Below are positions 43,491 to 56,301 of a DNA stretch of 64,000 nt, one piece after another. How positions within the stretch are numbered: position 1 is the stretch's first letter; each line of letters opens with the position of its first letter. A program made the position numbers and the translations under genes. Where the stretch lies: positions 7,290,231 through 7,354,230 of the forward strand of contig LR746269.1 of NCBI GenBank assembly GCA_902729315.2, given 5' to 3'. The notes beneath the pieces were generated by a model that saw nothing but the letters and a program-made list of their open reading frames with translations, did not search any database and was not told the origin of the DNA. Origin of the DNA: Spirodela intermedia. Its lineage: Eukaryota > Streptophyta > Magnoliopsida > Alismatales > Araceae.

Positions 43491-46400
43491 TTCTTTCTAA
43501 GGGTAATATATAGTTTTTTATTTGTATGACTTGATTGTTACTCACTCATTATGGGTCAAATAGATGAATGTGATTATTCATGGCTTTTGCTAGTATATGC
43601 ACATGATTCATGTACTTAGGTTTTGCAGTTTTTCTCTTCTCTAGAAATATACTTTGCCATATCTCACATCTTTGTGTGCCATAGCATAATGAGAACCAAA
43701 TCTCTACTCAAGTTGTGAGGTAGGAGTTCTTATAATTTGTCTTTTTATTTTCATCATTGATCCGATTTTTCAAGTATTAAAATAAGCTTATTATTCATTA
43801 AATCAACTATCCATGAATCACGTCCACTAGTTAATGGGCTCAACTCCCACACAATTTAGTCTTGAAACTCTTTACTAGATTCAAAGATCTAGATAGCCAG
43901 TAATTGATTAAAGGCTTCAAGTCTTCAGAGAAAAAGTATGTGTGATTTTATTGTGAGTTATTTTCAGATGAAGACATTGAACTGGTGTGCATCTAAAAAT
44001 TCAATGAAGAGGATGATGAAAACATGTTCAATCTTGAATTTTGTTTCTCAACATGTTGTCTTCATATCACTTCACCATCAAAGAAGACCTCTTGAATTCT
44101 CACAAATTTTATTAAAGAAAATATCAACAACACACTCAAGATTGTATAGGGGCCGGAGGTAGAAGATTCGAACTGCTTGAAAACATGACATGTCTTCTAT
44201 GGCTCCAGATATCTTCTTGACAAACCAATACATGTTATCATTAAGCCATAACTGTCAAGTAGACTTATTAAATGATCTCAATCTGTAAAATTATAACTTT
44301 GGTGATATAGAAGAATTAATTTCATTTGAAATTAATATCATCAGTGATAATGCTTTATTTTATATAATAATTAAGGTAAAATCAAAATATTTTTTCATGA
44401 AACAATGAAAAATATGACTTAATTAAGTTAAAATATGTTAGTACTAGTTTGAGAATCATGTGATGAATTTATGTTTAATTTGAAAATTTTCATGATTTAT
44501 GTGACATGAATATATTTCTGATTTTTAATCCATGTACTAACATGATTATCTAATGTTTAAAATATTGAGAATAATTTTAAAATGGAATTGAAGTTAATGA
44601 TGAAGTTAAAATTGGATAAATTTTTTTATTGTATTTTTTAGAGACTTAATGAGGAAAAATTCAGTAATTTTCTAGAAAATTTGAAATTATCAAAATAATT
44701 GGAAAAAAATGCAGCAATTCATGGACACATTATCAGGATGATATCAAAAGGCTTTATGGGCCATATTAGCATGAGCCAACTAATGAAGAGGTCAAAATTT
44801 TAGTCCACGTCAACAACATGATGATGTATTCGTCATTTCTGCACATTATTTTGGCTGGTGATACGGATGGATATAATTTTGGATTTCCTGAATATTACTA
44901 AAATATCCTTCCATGAAATCAGAAAGAATCTTTGAAAGAAAGGGAGGAAGGTCTTTAGATGATAAAAGAGGCTGGATCAAAGAAAATGAGGAAGCTTTTT
45001 GTGCCTAGTTCTCTGCAAGTGTTAGGAGAAGAAGAGAGGAGTAATGCTGGGCACTTATGATATTGTTTCCTCTTTTTATTATATTTTATTATTTTTATTT
45101 ACGAGATTCTATCATATGGGTGACAAGTAGATGACGAGATTTAAATCGTTTTTATATGCTGGGATTTAAATTCATTTTTTAAATATTTTAAAATCGTTTT
45201 CACAATTATTTTCCAGTACTCTATTTCTAGGTGTTAGATAGGCATAGTGACGTGTGTTTGTGAATTTAATTTCCGTTTTCATTTTGTTTTATTTTATTTT
45301 TTTCTTAATCCTTCATCTGGGTGATAGGAAGATGATGAGATAAAGCATTTTAATTCATATTTTTATCTCTTTTAAATCGTTTTTTATTTCCTTTTCTCAC
45401 TACAAGGATGCTTTGTTCTTTGATGATAGAAAGGATGGGTTTGTGGATTTATTTGAATTTTAAGTCATTATTTTTGAGATTTTAATTTTTATTATGAAAT
45501 TTAGCTTCATTAATATCGTTCAGATCTGTTTAATTTCATAGATTATTTGAGTCAATAAATATTTGAGTTAAATTTTTTTTCACATTTTTCCACTAGCGGA
45601 GGTGATCCATTGGCCAATACTTTGTGTTTTAATCTTTTTTTCAGTAGTGATTTTCATGATTTTATGTTTTTTGATTGAATTTTAATTTTTAAGGATTATT
45701 GGGGTCATTATATTTCGAGAGATTAGTTAGTTTTTATTAGAATCCAACTCAAAATCATTTTCCTATTTTATCACAGTTGCATTTTCTCTCTTGTCCCCTG
45801 TTTTTCCTGATTTTCAACTTATTTTTCGTCATTTATTTTTGTTTTATTTTTGTGATTTTCTCTAGTATTTTCTCTGAAATATTTTGCATATCTCGAGTCA
45901 ATTTTCAAAGCTGAAAGCACACATGATTAATTTCTCACTGTAGTAGTTTCTATAAATTAAGATTTGTTATAGTAATATACAAAATAATAATTTAATATCA
46001 TAAAATCCTAAAATTTTTAGAATTCAACATCATCAGTCATGAATAGAAACCTTGAGTTTTTTTAATATTTGACATTATTACTTTGAATTATCCTAAAATT
46101 TATATTTAATTGAGTTCATGCTCATGTAGAATAAATAAAACATATTAAGCAGCTAGTATAATTCAATCTTTCTATTGATCTTTATGAGTATTCTTGTTTT
46201 AAAAAATTATGCATCGAATGCTCCATGAATATCTAATCTCTTAGTATCATTGTGATCTACATAATGGCTATATGAATTTTAATTATGATGTGCTCTAAGT
46301 AGGAATATGAAATCCTAAAGTTGCATGAATGCTAGATGCTTTGAGTAAATTATGGACAAAAAAATGAGGACATATGTGTGATGAGTAATTTGATATGATG

Positions 46401-46900
46401 CAAATCAGCCTTTCATATGCAACTAAAAATTGATTGAATATCTTATCCTTTGACTGAATTTGTCAACAACTTTGTGCTTAGATGGGAGAAAAATTGAACA
46501 TAGAGAAATTAAATATGACTTCTAATAATCACATTATCTATCCTTTGCCATAAGATTAGTTGAAGACAACCCAAATTTTTTGATGTGACAGAAAGGGGGA
46601 GAGATAGTGAAATCATAAGATGTGAAAAGAAAAGAATACTCATATTGGTGGGAAATCATGAGATGATTATTGAAAAATAAAGGCTTGGTGAGACTGGTTT
46701 AATTATGTGAATTCATGGCCTCAATAATTTCAAAATCACAGTACTCAATGCTCTTGAACATGATTGAAATCTAATTGTGCTGATAAAGGAAAATTGAATT
46801 TGATTGAAGGATAATTATCCTTCACACTAATGTTAAGTTTGTGAACTTATTTTCTTCAACTTTGTAACTAACTCAAAAAGAGAGAAGATTGACATCCAAA
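43491..46900. other. AT-rich DNA, no gene recognised
   Basis: Probably old transposon sequence. A loosely repeated motif (GGGTGACAAGTAGATGACGAGAT near 45118, GGGTGATAGGAAGATGATGAGAT near 45318) suggests an internal duplication of about 200 bp. No readable polyprotein or RNA gene. Confidence 0.45.
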
Positions 46901-46904
46901 TCAA

Positions 46905-47215
46905 TGAGTGACATGACTTAGTTGTTTTATGATAAATCACACAATTTTTTTGTATTTTTATAAGTATTGTAGAAAAATAAATTAATTATAATTCGATAAA
47001 ATATTCTAAAAATATTGAGAATTTTTTAGATTGATCAAAAGGATGTAAGATAATATATAGTAATATTTTAAAAATTTTCTAAAATAATATGAGTTTTTTA
47101 TGATTTTTGGAATAAATAATAAATATAAAATATATTTAAAAATTTACAAAAGAAGAAATAAGGGTGAGGACATCATTATGACATCAACATCCCTGATGAA
47201 TGTAATTTGAGTAGA
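46905..47215 (+). repeat. Dispersed repeat, partial copy C
   Basis: The sequence from GACATGACTTAG through GACATCATTATGACATCAACATCC matches the reverse complement of about 53690-54010. It forms the left arm of an inverted repeat around the copia element. Its end part also matches about 59225-59280. Confidence 0.6.
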
Positions 47216-47309
47216 AATAGAGTTCCACCTATGAATATTTATTAATATATACTTATTAAATATTGTTAGTTATTTCTATATGTTAGGAATATGTATCATA
47301 TATTTAATA

Positions 47310-50300
47310 TGTTAGATACAGCCCATTAAAGGGCTTAGTGCTGCAGAGCCCATTAGTGGGGTTAGTGCATGCCCCCGCTGCGCTACCTTTGTATGGCCGC
47401 CACTGCCTGACCTGCTGGCCGCCGCTGCCGCCCCTTCGGGGCCGCCGTCGCTGCCTCTCAGGCCCACCGTCGGCCCTTCGCGCCACTGCCGCTCCACTAC
47501 CTTGGTATCCCCATCTTTTTTTCTTCTTTGGGCCGGCGCCACTGCCGCCCATTCTGGCAGCCGCTGCCGCCCCTTCGGGCCGCCGTTGCTGCCTCTCAGT
47601 GCTGCCGTCGCCCCCCCTCTCACGGCCGCTGCCCTAATCGGGCTCTTGCGACCCATTTCTGCCGGCCCAGTTCAGACCGGCTTGAACCGGGCAAGCCGGT
47701 CCAAGACAACCCTGAGACTAAGATTAGTCTTCTGGCCGCCGCTTCCGCCACCGCTGCTGCTGCCGTTCGTTCGGGCCGCCACTGCTGCCCCTTCTGGCCA
47801 CCGCTGCCGCCCCTTCGGGCTGCCATCACCGCCTCTCAGGGCTGCTGCGCCCCCCTCTCAAGGTCGCCACCCTAATTGGGCGTTGTTTGGGTTTGATTAT
47901 TCACCGCCACCTTCTGTTCCACCGCCGGTCCCACTTGCTCCACCAGTTGCTCTAGTAGAAGCATCATCCACGGTGCGTCATTCTATCACGGTCCAAATTA
48001 CTCACTTGTCATATACCTTCGATGGTCACAATTATGGTTCATGGGCCACAGGCTTTGAGTACTTTCTTATAACCCATCGCATGGTATATCATTTGATAGA
48101 GCCTTCACTTGTACTAACTACTCCGACTTATGATACTTGGACTCAGCTTGAATTTGCTGTTCGCTTTTGGATGTATTAGAGTATTTTAGAAAATTTTGAG
48201 TCCATATTTGCCTGCAAATAAGGTGATTAGTCCCTTTTGAATCACTTTGGTCATCTCTAGGCTCTTCTACAAGAGTTGTCTCTCTATCAACCACTTATGG
48301 CTGACCTGTACACCTTGGAATGATATTGCAAGGAACTTATTACCATAATTTATCTCAATGGCCTTCGACCTTCTATTGCTTCTTAGATTAGAGGTCAAGT
48401 ACTTTTTGGTACCCAAGTTCCAGACATGACATCTATATTCTACTCAACTCTTTGGGTGAGCACTAGAGCCCCTTCATCTCTCACACCAGGTCCATCTACC
48501 TTGGTAGCCTCTAGTACTCATGGCCGGGATGAGGGGTATGACTCCAAGCCTCCTACTTCTTGTGGCAGATGCCCTCCTAAAGGCAAGTAGGTATTTTTGC
48601 CTTACATTTATTATGGCAAGAACACTCATGTTCTGAAAAAGTGATGGAAAGAGTTTGGGAAGCCTAAATAGGCTCAAGCTATGCTTTACTCTACTATGCT
48701 GAGCTCAACCTTATGTAGTCCATCTACACCACCAGCCAAGCCAACTACTCAGTTGCACTTCACCTTGGTAGCATATAATGCATGGAGGTAATCTTTGACG
48801 TTCATGTCCACTACCACCTTGGCTTTCACTTTAGGTACACATTCCCTTATTGCTTTTAGATCGTTGTGGGTTATTGACTTGGGGACTTTGGCTCATATGA
48901 TCAAAACCTCTTCCATTCTCTCCTCCCTTACTCCTACCATTGTCTATCCACATGCCTCTATTGTCGATGGTTGTTCATGCTCTATTAAAAGATGTGGGTT
49001 GACCAAACCTACCTCCTCCATTATCCTACATTATATTTTATATGTTCTTGACTTTCTCACTAACTTTCTTTTGAAATACAGTTATCCTACATGACCTCTC
49101 CCTTATCCTATTAAAGGAGAGGTCATGAACTCTTGCTTATCCTACATGATAATTGTGTCGCCCTTTTTTACTCTTTCCACTGTCTTCCAAGACTTTCACA
49201 TCGGTTATCTTTACTAAGGAAGGGGTATCCGAGACAAGCTCATAATCTTTACTATGATTATCTTTATTTGAGTTTGTGTGTAAGTCATGTCAAATAGGTA
49301 AATATTATTGTTCTACTTATCCGACTCGTAATTCTTTTCCCTCCTCCTATGCATTTGACTTCATTCATTGTGATATTTGGGGTCCCTCTTGTGTTCTATC
49401 CTTTTCAGGCCATCTTTATTACATCGTGTTCGTTGATGATTATACTTAACTTAATTGAGTATCTCTCATCAAAGATTACACCCAAATCTTTGCCACCATT
49501 ATCTGTTAGTTTATATATGAAATTATTACCTAATATTATACCACTTTAAAAATCATTCTAATTGACAATACCCTCAAACTTGTTTAAACTAAACATAGAG
49601 AAATTATCAACTAAATTATCTATCCTTATACTTCTCTTCAAAATAGTGTTGTGAAAAGAAAACACCGTATTCTACTTAACATTACTTGCACACTACTCTA
49701 TGAGATACACGTTGTGCATTATCTATGGTCTAATATTATCATGACTGCCACTTATCTTTATAATAGCGTTTGTTCTTCTCCTTTAAAAGGTGAAGTGATC
49801 CCTTTTACTTGTCTTTTACTAGATGCTTCTCTCTTTTCCTTACCACCTCGTGTGTTTAAATGTATTGTCTTTGTGTAAGATCATACTTGCAAGTTTTGTG
49901 GTACTTGCTATATATGTGGATGACATTCTCTTGGTCGGTAACGATGAAGCTACTGTCTCTACTACTAAAGCTTATCTTTGGATGTACTTTGTGACATGTG
50001 ACTTATATACACCGCACTATTTCTTTGGAATTGAGTTTGCTTATCAATTAGGTAAGTTAACACTATTTCAGAGGAAATATACCTTGGATCTTCTTCAAGA
50101 GACAGAGTTACTTAGGTGTAAGCTAGCTACATCACCCTTAGAGGCAAATGTCAACCACTATAGGTGTCTACTAAGGAAGCTGATCTATTTGACAGTTACT
50201 CATCTCGATATTACCTATGTTATCAGTTTTCTTAGTCAGTTCATGTAGGAACCTCAAAAGATGTATAAGGAGAGGGAATTATGGGTTCTCACATACGTCA

Positions 50301-50903
50301 AACATGTCCCTAATAAAGGTCTTATATATTGGCACCATGACCATATTAGAATTGAAGCCTATTTTGATGTTGGATATGCTGGGGACAAAGGAGACCAAAA
50401 ATCGACTATGAGATATTGTACATATGTTGGAGGTAATCTGGTCACCTAGCATTTTTGAAAACAAAAGGTCATCTCTTATTCTAGTGCAGAAGTTGAGTAT
50501 TGAATTATGGCTGCTACTTCTTGTGAGATGGTATATGGCTACAATTCTTTTTATAACACTTGGCTATCATGACTCCAATGTTTATACTTATGCACTGTGA
50601 TAACCAAGTGGTTATTCTTATTATTAGAAACCTTGTCTTTCATGAGAAGACCAAGCATATTGAGATTGACTATCACTTTATCACAAGATATTCACAAGAG
50701 TTATGTCAACACCTTATGTGTCATCATCGGATCAACTTGCTAACATCTTCACCAAAAGTGTCATCAGTGTGTTGTATGATTGCATAGTATCTAAGTTGGG
50801 CATGTTCAATCGATTTATACGCTCCATCTTGAGGGAGAGTGTTAAGATACAACCCATTAAAGGGGCTTAGTGCATTGAAGCCCATTAGTGGGCTTAGTCC
50901 ACA

Positions 50904-50944
<41 letters not shown>

Positions 50945-51000
50945 ATCTATAAATAGAGGCTTGTAATGTCTTCTTTAATTAATACATTGTAGTGTTTGAC
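47310..51000 (+). mobile_element. Decayed Ty1/copia LTR retrotransposon
   Basis: The left end TGTTAGATACAGCCCATTAAAG (47310) matches the right LTR start TGTTAAGATACAACCCATTAAAG (50840), which follows the polypurine tract TTGAGGGAGAG. The left LTR is recognisable for only ~65 bp before GC-rich sequence, so it is truncated or rearranged. The right LTR holds CT repeats and TATAAATA (about 50947). Between them, gag-like (THLSYTFDGHNYGSWATGFE near 48000), integrase-like, RT (VVLAIYVDDILLVGNDEATV near 49900) and RNase H (GYAGDKGDQKSTMRYCTYVGGNLVT near 50370-50446) segments occur in order but with many stops and gaps. It is non-autonomous. The exact right boundary was not fixed. Confidence 0.88.
47380..47890. 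repeat. GC-rich tandem repeat inside the copia element
   Basis: Three related blocks (about 47412-47470, 47562-47640, 47805-47880) repeat the theme CCGCTGCCGCCCCTTCGGG + CCGCCGTTGCTGCCTCTCAG, the last two continuing to CGGCCGCTGCCCTAATCGGG. The segment is extremely GC-rich in a roughly 30% GC setting and gives long accidental open frames on both strands. Confidence 0.8.
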
Positions 51001-52249
51001 TTATAATCCTAATGTTAAAATGAAGAAATTTTTAAAAGAAGAAGATAAACTTATGATAAAAGATTTCTACATAAAAAAGTGTTGAGCACACAAAGATTCA
51101 AGACATCAAATAAAACTCTTCTTGCTGCATGTAATAACAACATATGAGAACCCTACATCATCTTCTTTAGATGATTTTGACATTAGGCTAAACTTCAACT
51201 TCATGGCTTTGGTTATCCGTCAGGTCCTAAGGTGAATGAGTGGTGAGGGGAAATTGATTTGAGTAAAGACACAAGGTGATGGTTGTCATATTTGGCTAGG
51301 TTGTCTTTAAGGAGATAGAACTCGAAATATTTTAGTAAAGTATCTCATAAAAATCAGTGTGTAATTCTTGAGAAAATTAGTGAATGCTAGAGGGAAGTTA
51401 CCTCTAGAACTAGATGTAGCTAGGTAAAAGGGTGAACTAGTATAAAACTCTTGTTCTTGGTGTGTGCGAGAGAGAGAGTTGAGAGCACAATTGTGTCAAC
51501 ACATCTAACAATATTTATATATAATTACAGGTTAAATTGAAAAATCATAGAAACCCCAATCCAATTCCTTTCTTGATGTTTCAATTATCCCTAAGTTTCA
51601 ATTATGTTTTATGCCTTTAGGCATCTTCAATGTAGAAGATCTCTTGTTACTCAGCTCATTGAGGATTTGTTACACATTGTTTTCAACAAGTTTTTCCATC
51701 CTATAAGAAGACAATAGTATTGTTGATTCAAATATTCCCCAGTATTCATTTTCTATTAGAATAAAAATATGAAGGAACTCTTGGAATACCTATCACATGT
51801 TATTGAGGGTGGCTAGAACTGTACAATTTGTGGATAGATAGAATCATAGATGCTAGAGAGCCTTGAAATTTATTGCCTTGTGGAGTGTATATCATAAGGA
51901 GTAGATCTTGTGGAGTGATAATAAAATTTTTGCCTTCAATCCACAAGCACTTAGAAATCTCACAAAGAGAATGAAAGTTCATAATTCATTTTAAATGTCC
52001 AAAATATTAATCTCCATTTGTGTTTCAATGTGCTACTTTGCCCTACCAAAAATAAGTTAAAAACTCTCTTGGAAAATAGGATCAACTAGAAAAATAAACT
52101 TAAAACTTAGCTCCAAAACTGTTACGAAAACAAAAAACTTGTATATTGAGCTAATATTTTGGGTTTCAAGTTTAAGGTTTTTTCTTTTTCTTGAATCGAT
52201 GTCCTAGTTTGCATATATTGAACTATCACATCGATTTGACTCATGTAGT
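51001..52249. other. AT-rich DNA, no gene
   Basis: No supported coding sequence. A GA tract lies at about 51467-51480. Parts may be related to 62.1-62.3 kb in inverse orientation (ACAAGGTGATGGT motif), which I could not confirm. Confidence 0.4.
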
Positions 52250-52499
52250 CTCATACAACATAATTTTCAAATATTTCAATATGGTTAGATATACAATAAT
52301 TTATATGCTAAAATATTTAATCATAGATATATGTTATTTTAGAAGATAATTCTCATGTAAAAAAATTGTGTTTGATCTATTGATATGAACTTCTCAAGTT
52401 TGATACTCATTGTCACAATATGATTTTCATGTATGAAGGTAATAAGATTGATATGCATTACTCGTAGACAATATAACTTCACAAATATTATACTAAAAT

Positions 52500-54010
52500 A
52501 ATAGTATAAGTGATAAGTTTTTATTATAATGAGTTATTAATTAATTAATAATATAGTTTTAGCCTTAACTCATGATAATAGACTTATATTTGTGTTAAAT
52601 TATGAAAAATAGTTTTTAATTGATTAATGTGAATTTTTAGCTAATTATGTGATTTTATGTGAATTTATGTAATTTATGATCCTATTTTTGAGATATATAA
52701 AGAAGAATAAAATTAAATAAAAAGATAAAAAAAAGAGAGAACTTGTTGACCAGCTAGGCTTGCAAGTGGGTGAAAGCGTAGTTGAGCGGAGCCATGACTA
52801 GACTCTAGTTGTTAATGACAAATTGATAAGAGACATGTGTGCATCACTCTCCTTTTATGTCACTAGTGGCCAATCAGATGTGGATCAAGATGTGGTCATA
52901 CACACATGAGAGAGAGCTTATTGATCATAAGATCTTATGTTATCATATATATGCCTCAAAACTCATAAAATAATTAATTTGGGATTAAATCAACTTCCCA
53001 AAATTTTTAAATAATTTTAATATCTAAAAACCCCTTATTTATAAGAATGAGATATCCTAATGACATGATTTTATAAAAATATTCAAATACTTATTTCACT
53101 CTCTCTTATGCAGACTTGTGACTAGCGAGGGTTCAGATTCTACTAGAGTTAAAACTCATATTTTTATTTAATTAAATCAAAATTTTCTATAGATTATCGA
53201 CAAAGAATTAAACTACTAGAATCACTCAATCGTTGGTGAAGATCTCATCAATGTGATTCATAGAACATCGCTATTAAAATTGTTGAAGGATTATGGATAA
53301 AAAGATCACAAATCTATCAAGTAAATCATCTACGATTAATCAACAAATAAGTTGTCGTTAGAAAGATGATGATCCACTAGGAGACATGTTGTCACCTCCT
53401 AAGAACATACCAAATGTAATGAAGAGATTTCGAGACTCTAAACATTGTATGATAGTCCTCTCAAACACATAATTTTGACGATCTTTGTCACGAAGTTGAA
53501 ACTCTGTCTTTTCTAATTTAAATTTATTTTTTTTAAAATTTATTAAGATTTTGTGTGGTTTTAAATTAACACTTTTTCATTAAATTACAATTCTTTTGGC
53601 TTTTACAAAACTTAATTTGACCTATTAAATCATTTTTAATCACTTACATAAGAATCATCAGATAAAATTCAATTTTTACTCGATTCACATTCACTAGGAT
53701 GTTGACATCATCTTGATATCCACACCTTGATTTTATTTTTTGTTAATTTTTAAATATATTTTATATTTATTATTTAGTTTAAAAATAATAAAAAAATTAA
53801 ATTGTTTAAGAAAAATTCTGAAATATTACTCAATATTATCTTACATCCTTGTGATCGACTTAAAATTTTTCAACCTTTTATCAAATTATAATTAATTATT
53901 TTATTCTAAAATATTTCTAAAAATTCAAAAAATAGTATTTTTTAATTGTATAAAATTTAAATTTACATGCTTTATTGTACAATGACTGAGTCACATCAAT
54001 AAGTCTAAAG
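52500..54010 (-). repeat. Dispersed repeat, copy B (inverted)
   Basis: Its reverse complement matches 59190-60345 over most of its length (for example AAATTCACATAAAATCACATAATTA, and the GATGATTCTTATGTAAGTGATTA block). Its outer 300 bp match 46905-47215. No coding sequence was read; it is probably a non-autonomous or LTR-derived element. Confidence 0.62.
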
Positions 54011-55204
54011 ATTATTATATTATCATTAATATAAAAATAATATATATTAAAATAGAAGACTTGGTATATTTTGCTATGTTTTTTTAGAACTTACACATTG
54101 AGGTATTATGATTGATGTACTGAACATTTTCTACAAAGTAACTGCTCACACTATGATATTCTATTCTTCATATGTTTTATAATTTCACAAATGATTTCTA
54201 TGTACTAAAATATTTATATATTAAAAATTGGTTTCATACTCGTGTTCTGCATAACAACTTTTATGTACTGCAATATTAACTTCAATATACTTTGTTCTTC
54301 TACAAGATACCTTGTGATGTCTTAACATATTAACTATGCTGCAGTATTTTTGTCAATTTAAATTTATATAATTAAATATCTACCTTGATCTGTCTTACCT
54401 TTTGTATTGTAATTTAATATAAATTTAAATATTAACTTTGATGTAATGCATCATTTATGAAGAATAAAATGTCTAGTATATTGAGCTAGTGATATTATAA
54501 AATGAAGTTTTACATATGTTGCCATATCATAATATCCTGTTTTATTTTGCATACAAGTTCTCATACACTGAAATATTAAAATAATATATTGTACTATTAG
54601 GTAATGGAGTTTTTTATGTACTGTACTAACTTGGTGTACTTCACTTTTGTCTGACGCAAAATAGTTTTTTAAATTTGACAAGCTTTCATCAACCTTAAGA
54701 CAATCTGAGTTTGAAAACTCATTGCCTCTCATCCATCAGAAGAAATATTTGGTTGGAGAGGGGGGTTGTGTGTGTTTACTAAACTATATTAGTGGGTTTA
54801 TTGTATTAATAGGTGGCGTGAAAGGTAAGCTGCAACTCACTATCTCCTATAAGATTAGTATGTAGTAGGGTTAACTTGATTTGATTGTGGGTTTATTGTA
54901 TTAATAGGTCAAATGAAAGAGAAAATAAGGGCGTCCATATGAACTCTAGTTTACTTATTTATGGTCGTAACATCTCAATAATTCTATTAGCAAGATCCTT
55001 TTGTATTGTTGTTTTTCCACTCAAAATTTTAACTCTAACTCAATAAGGATAAGAAATTATTAGAACGAATGCAACTGTCCAGTGATGGGGTAATAAAGAG
55101 ATTGAATCAGTCCCCCCACCTTGAAGAGATGGAAGTTGAGAAAATTTTGGCTGAACTAAATTTGATCCTCTCAGATATTACATTTAAGATCAATTTCATC
55201 GTCC

Positions 55205-55372
55205 TCTTCTCCCTGGGGCCGTCTCCTCCCCAAGTCATCTGGAGGCCCGCCTCCACTTCAGCTCCGACCTGTAGCCCTTGGAGTTCGAAGCTCTTCTCTC
55301 TGATCAGAGCCCCTATGGCTTTTTCAAGGAGACCATCTGGTTGAAGACGCCAAACGATTCCGCCATTTTTCC
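55205..55372 (+). pseudogene. Fragment of TBL exon 1
   Basis: Matches TBL exon 1 at about 25053-25250: the GGAGTTCGAAGCTCTTCTC block, CTCTGATCAGAGCCCC, ACCATCTGGTTGAAG and ACGATTCCGCCATTTT recur with substitutions and small deletions. In the TBL frame there is an early TAG and frame shifts, so it cannot encode a protein. It stops abruptly at about 55372 where CYP94 unit 3 begins. Confidence 0.85.
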
Positions 55373-56217
55373 TAGCGCTGACGCGCACTTTAATTTATTT
55401 AGGAAATTATAATGCGGTTGGACAAGACCCATGAGCCTGGCTCTGGCCACATCACGGACTCGGAAAAAGGGCCAAAAAGATGACGAACTCTGGGGCCCGC
55501 CCAGGCCTGGTGCTCACACCGTTCCACCATTGACTGAGCTAGTTACGATTTGGGGCGGATGCATAGCTTGGTGAATAAGTAATTCGTGTGGAAATATCCC
55601 GGGTGGAAGCTCCTATGTTCACCACGTTGGGGCATTAAGTCAACGTTACTCCTCCCAAAGGAACCTCTCCCCGTGTAGGAGAAAATTGGGATCATCACAC
55701 GACATCGAAGACGTCTCGCGTTTGATCTACCTGTCCGACGCTTCGGCTGATTGGCCCATTGACTTCAGCGCTCAGATCGGCACAAAAGTCCCGTCGCGTG
55801 TTGAAGATATGAGAAACACGTTCGGGGGAGGGAGGGTGGCGGCCACGATTAGAATATTCGGACTAATTTTACGGTCCGAACCTGAAACGATGAAAAATTA
55901 TTTTCTATGGGTGTATCTGAGGTGGCGAAGGATATATAAAAGAAAATTGATGCAGTAGTTAGTTGTTTAGAAGATTTATTCACCGGTAAATAAGTCTATA
56001 AAATCGGGTAATGTAACTTTTTAAATCACTGAACACCAAAAAATAATAATAATAAAAAATCGGCCGTGGACTGTTAACAAATAAATAGTAAAAGAAATTG
56101 TGTGAATGATCTTGGATGTCATGAACAACTTCTAAGAAAACAATTAAATAATTTTGCCAAAATTGAAAATTCATTTTCATGGGGGAGGGAAGACCAGGTG
56201 TTCTACCCTCGTCTCAT

Positions 56218-56226
56218 TATAAAATA
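56218..56226 (+). promoter_or_regulatory. TATA box of CYP94 copy 3
   Basis: TATAAAATA, 84 bp before the ATG at 56302, at the same relative position as in copies 1 and 2. Confidence 0.6.
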
Positions 56227-56301
56227 CGGCGGGCTTACTCTGAGCCTGTCCATCGCTGCTTCCTCTTCCCCCGCCCCCACCTACCTACAATCGCAGGGGG
56301 C

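Larger units (their letters stand above)
52250..55372 (+). repeat. Diverged second copy of the 20.2-25.25 kb region, ending in a TBL fragment
   Basis: Collinear similarity to 20.25-25.25 kb is interrupted by an inserted dispersed repeat (52500-54010). For example, AAATGTCTAGTA near 54468 matches 22379, GAGTTTGAAAACTCA(T)TGCCTCTCATC near 54709 matches 22629, and CACCTTGAAGAGATGG near 55117 matches 24211. The copy lacks the counterpart of about 24310-25050 and ends with TBL exon 1 sequence. Confidence 0.7.

Noticed and set aside
47304-48179. Several 100-225 codon frames in the GC-rich repeat
   Set aside because: Low-complexity frames on both strands inside a decayed copia element; only the last ~60 codons of one resemble gag.
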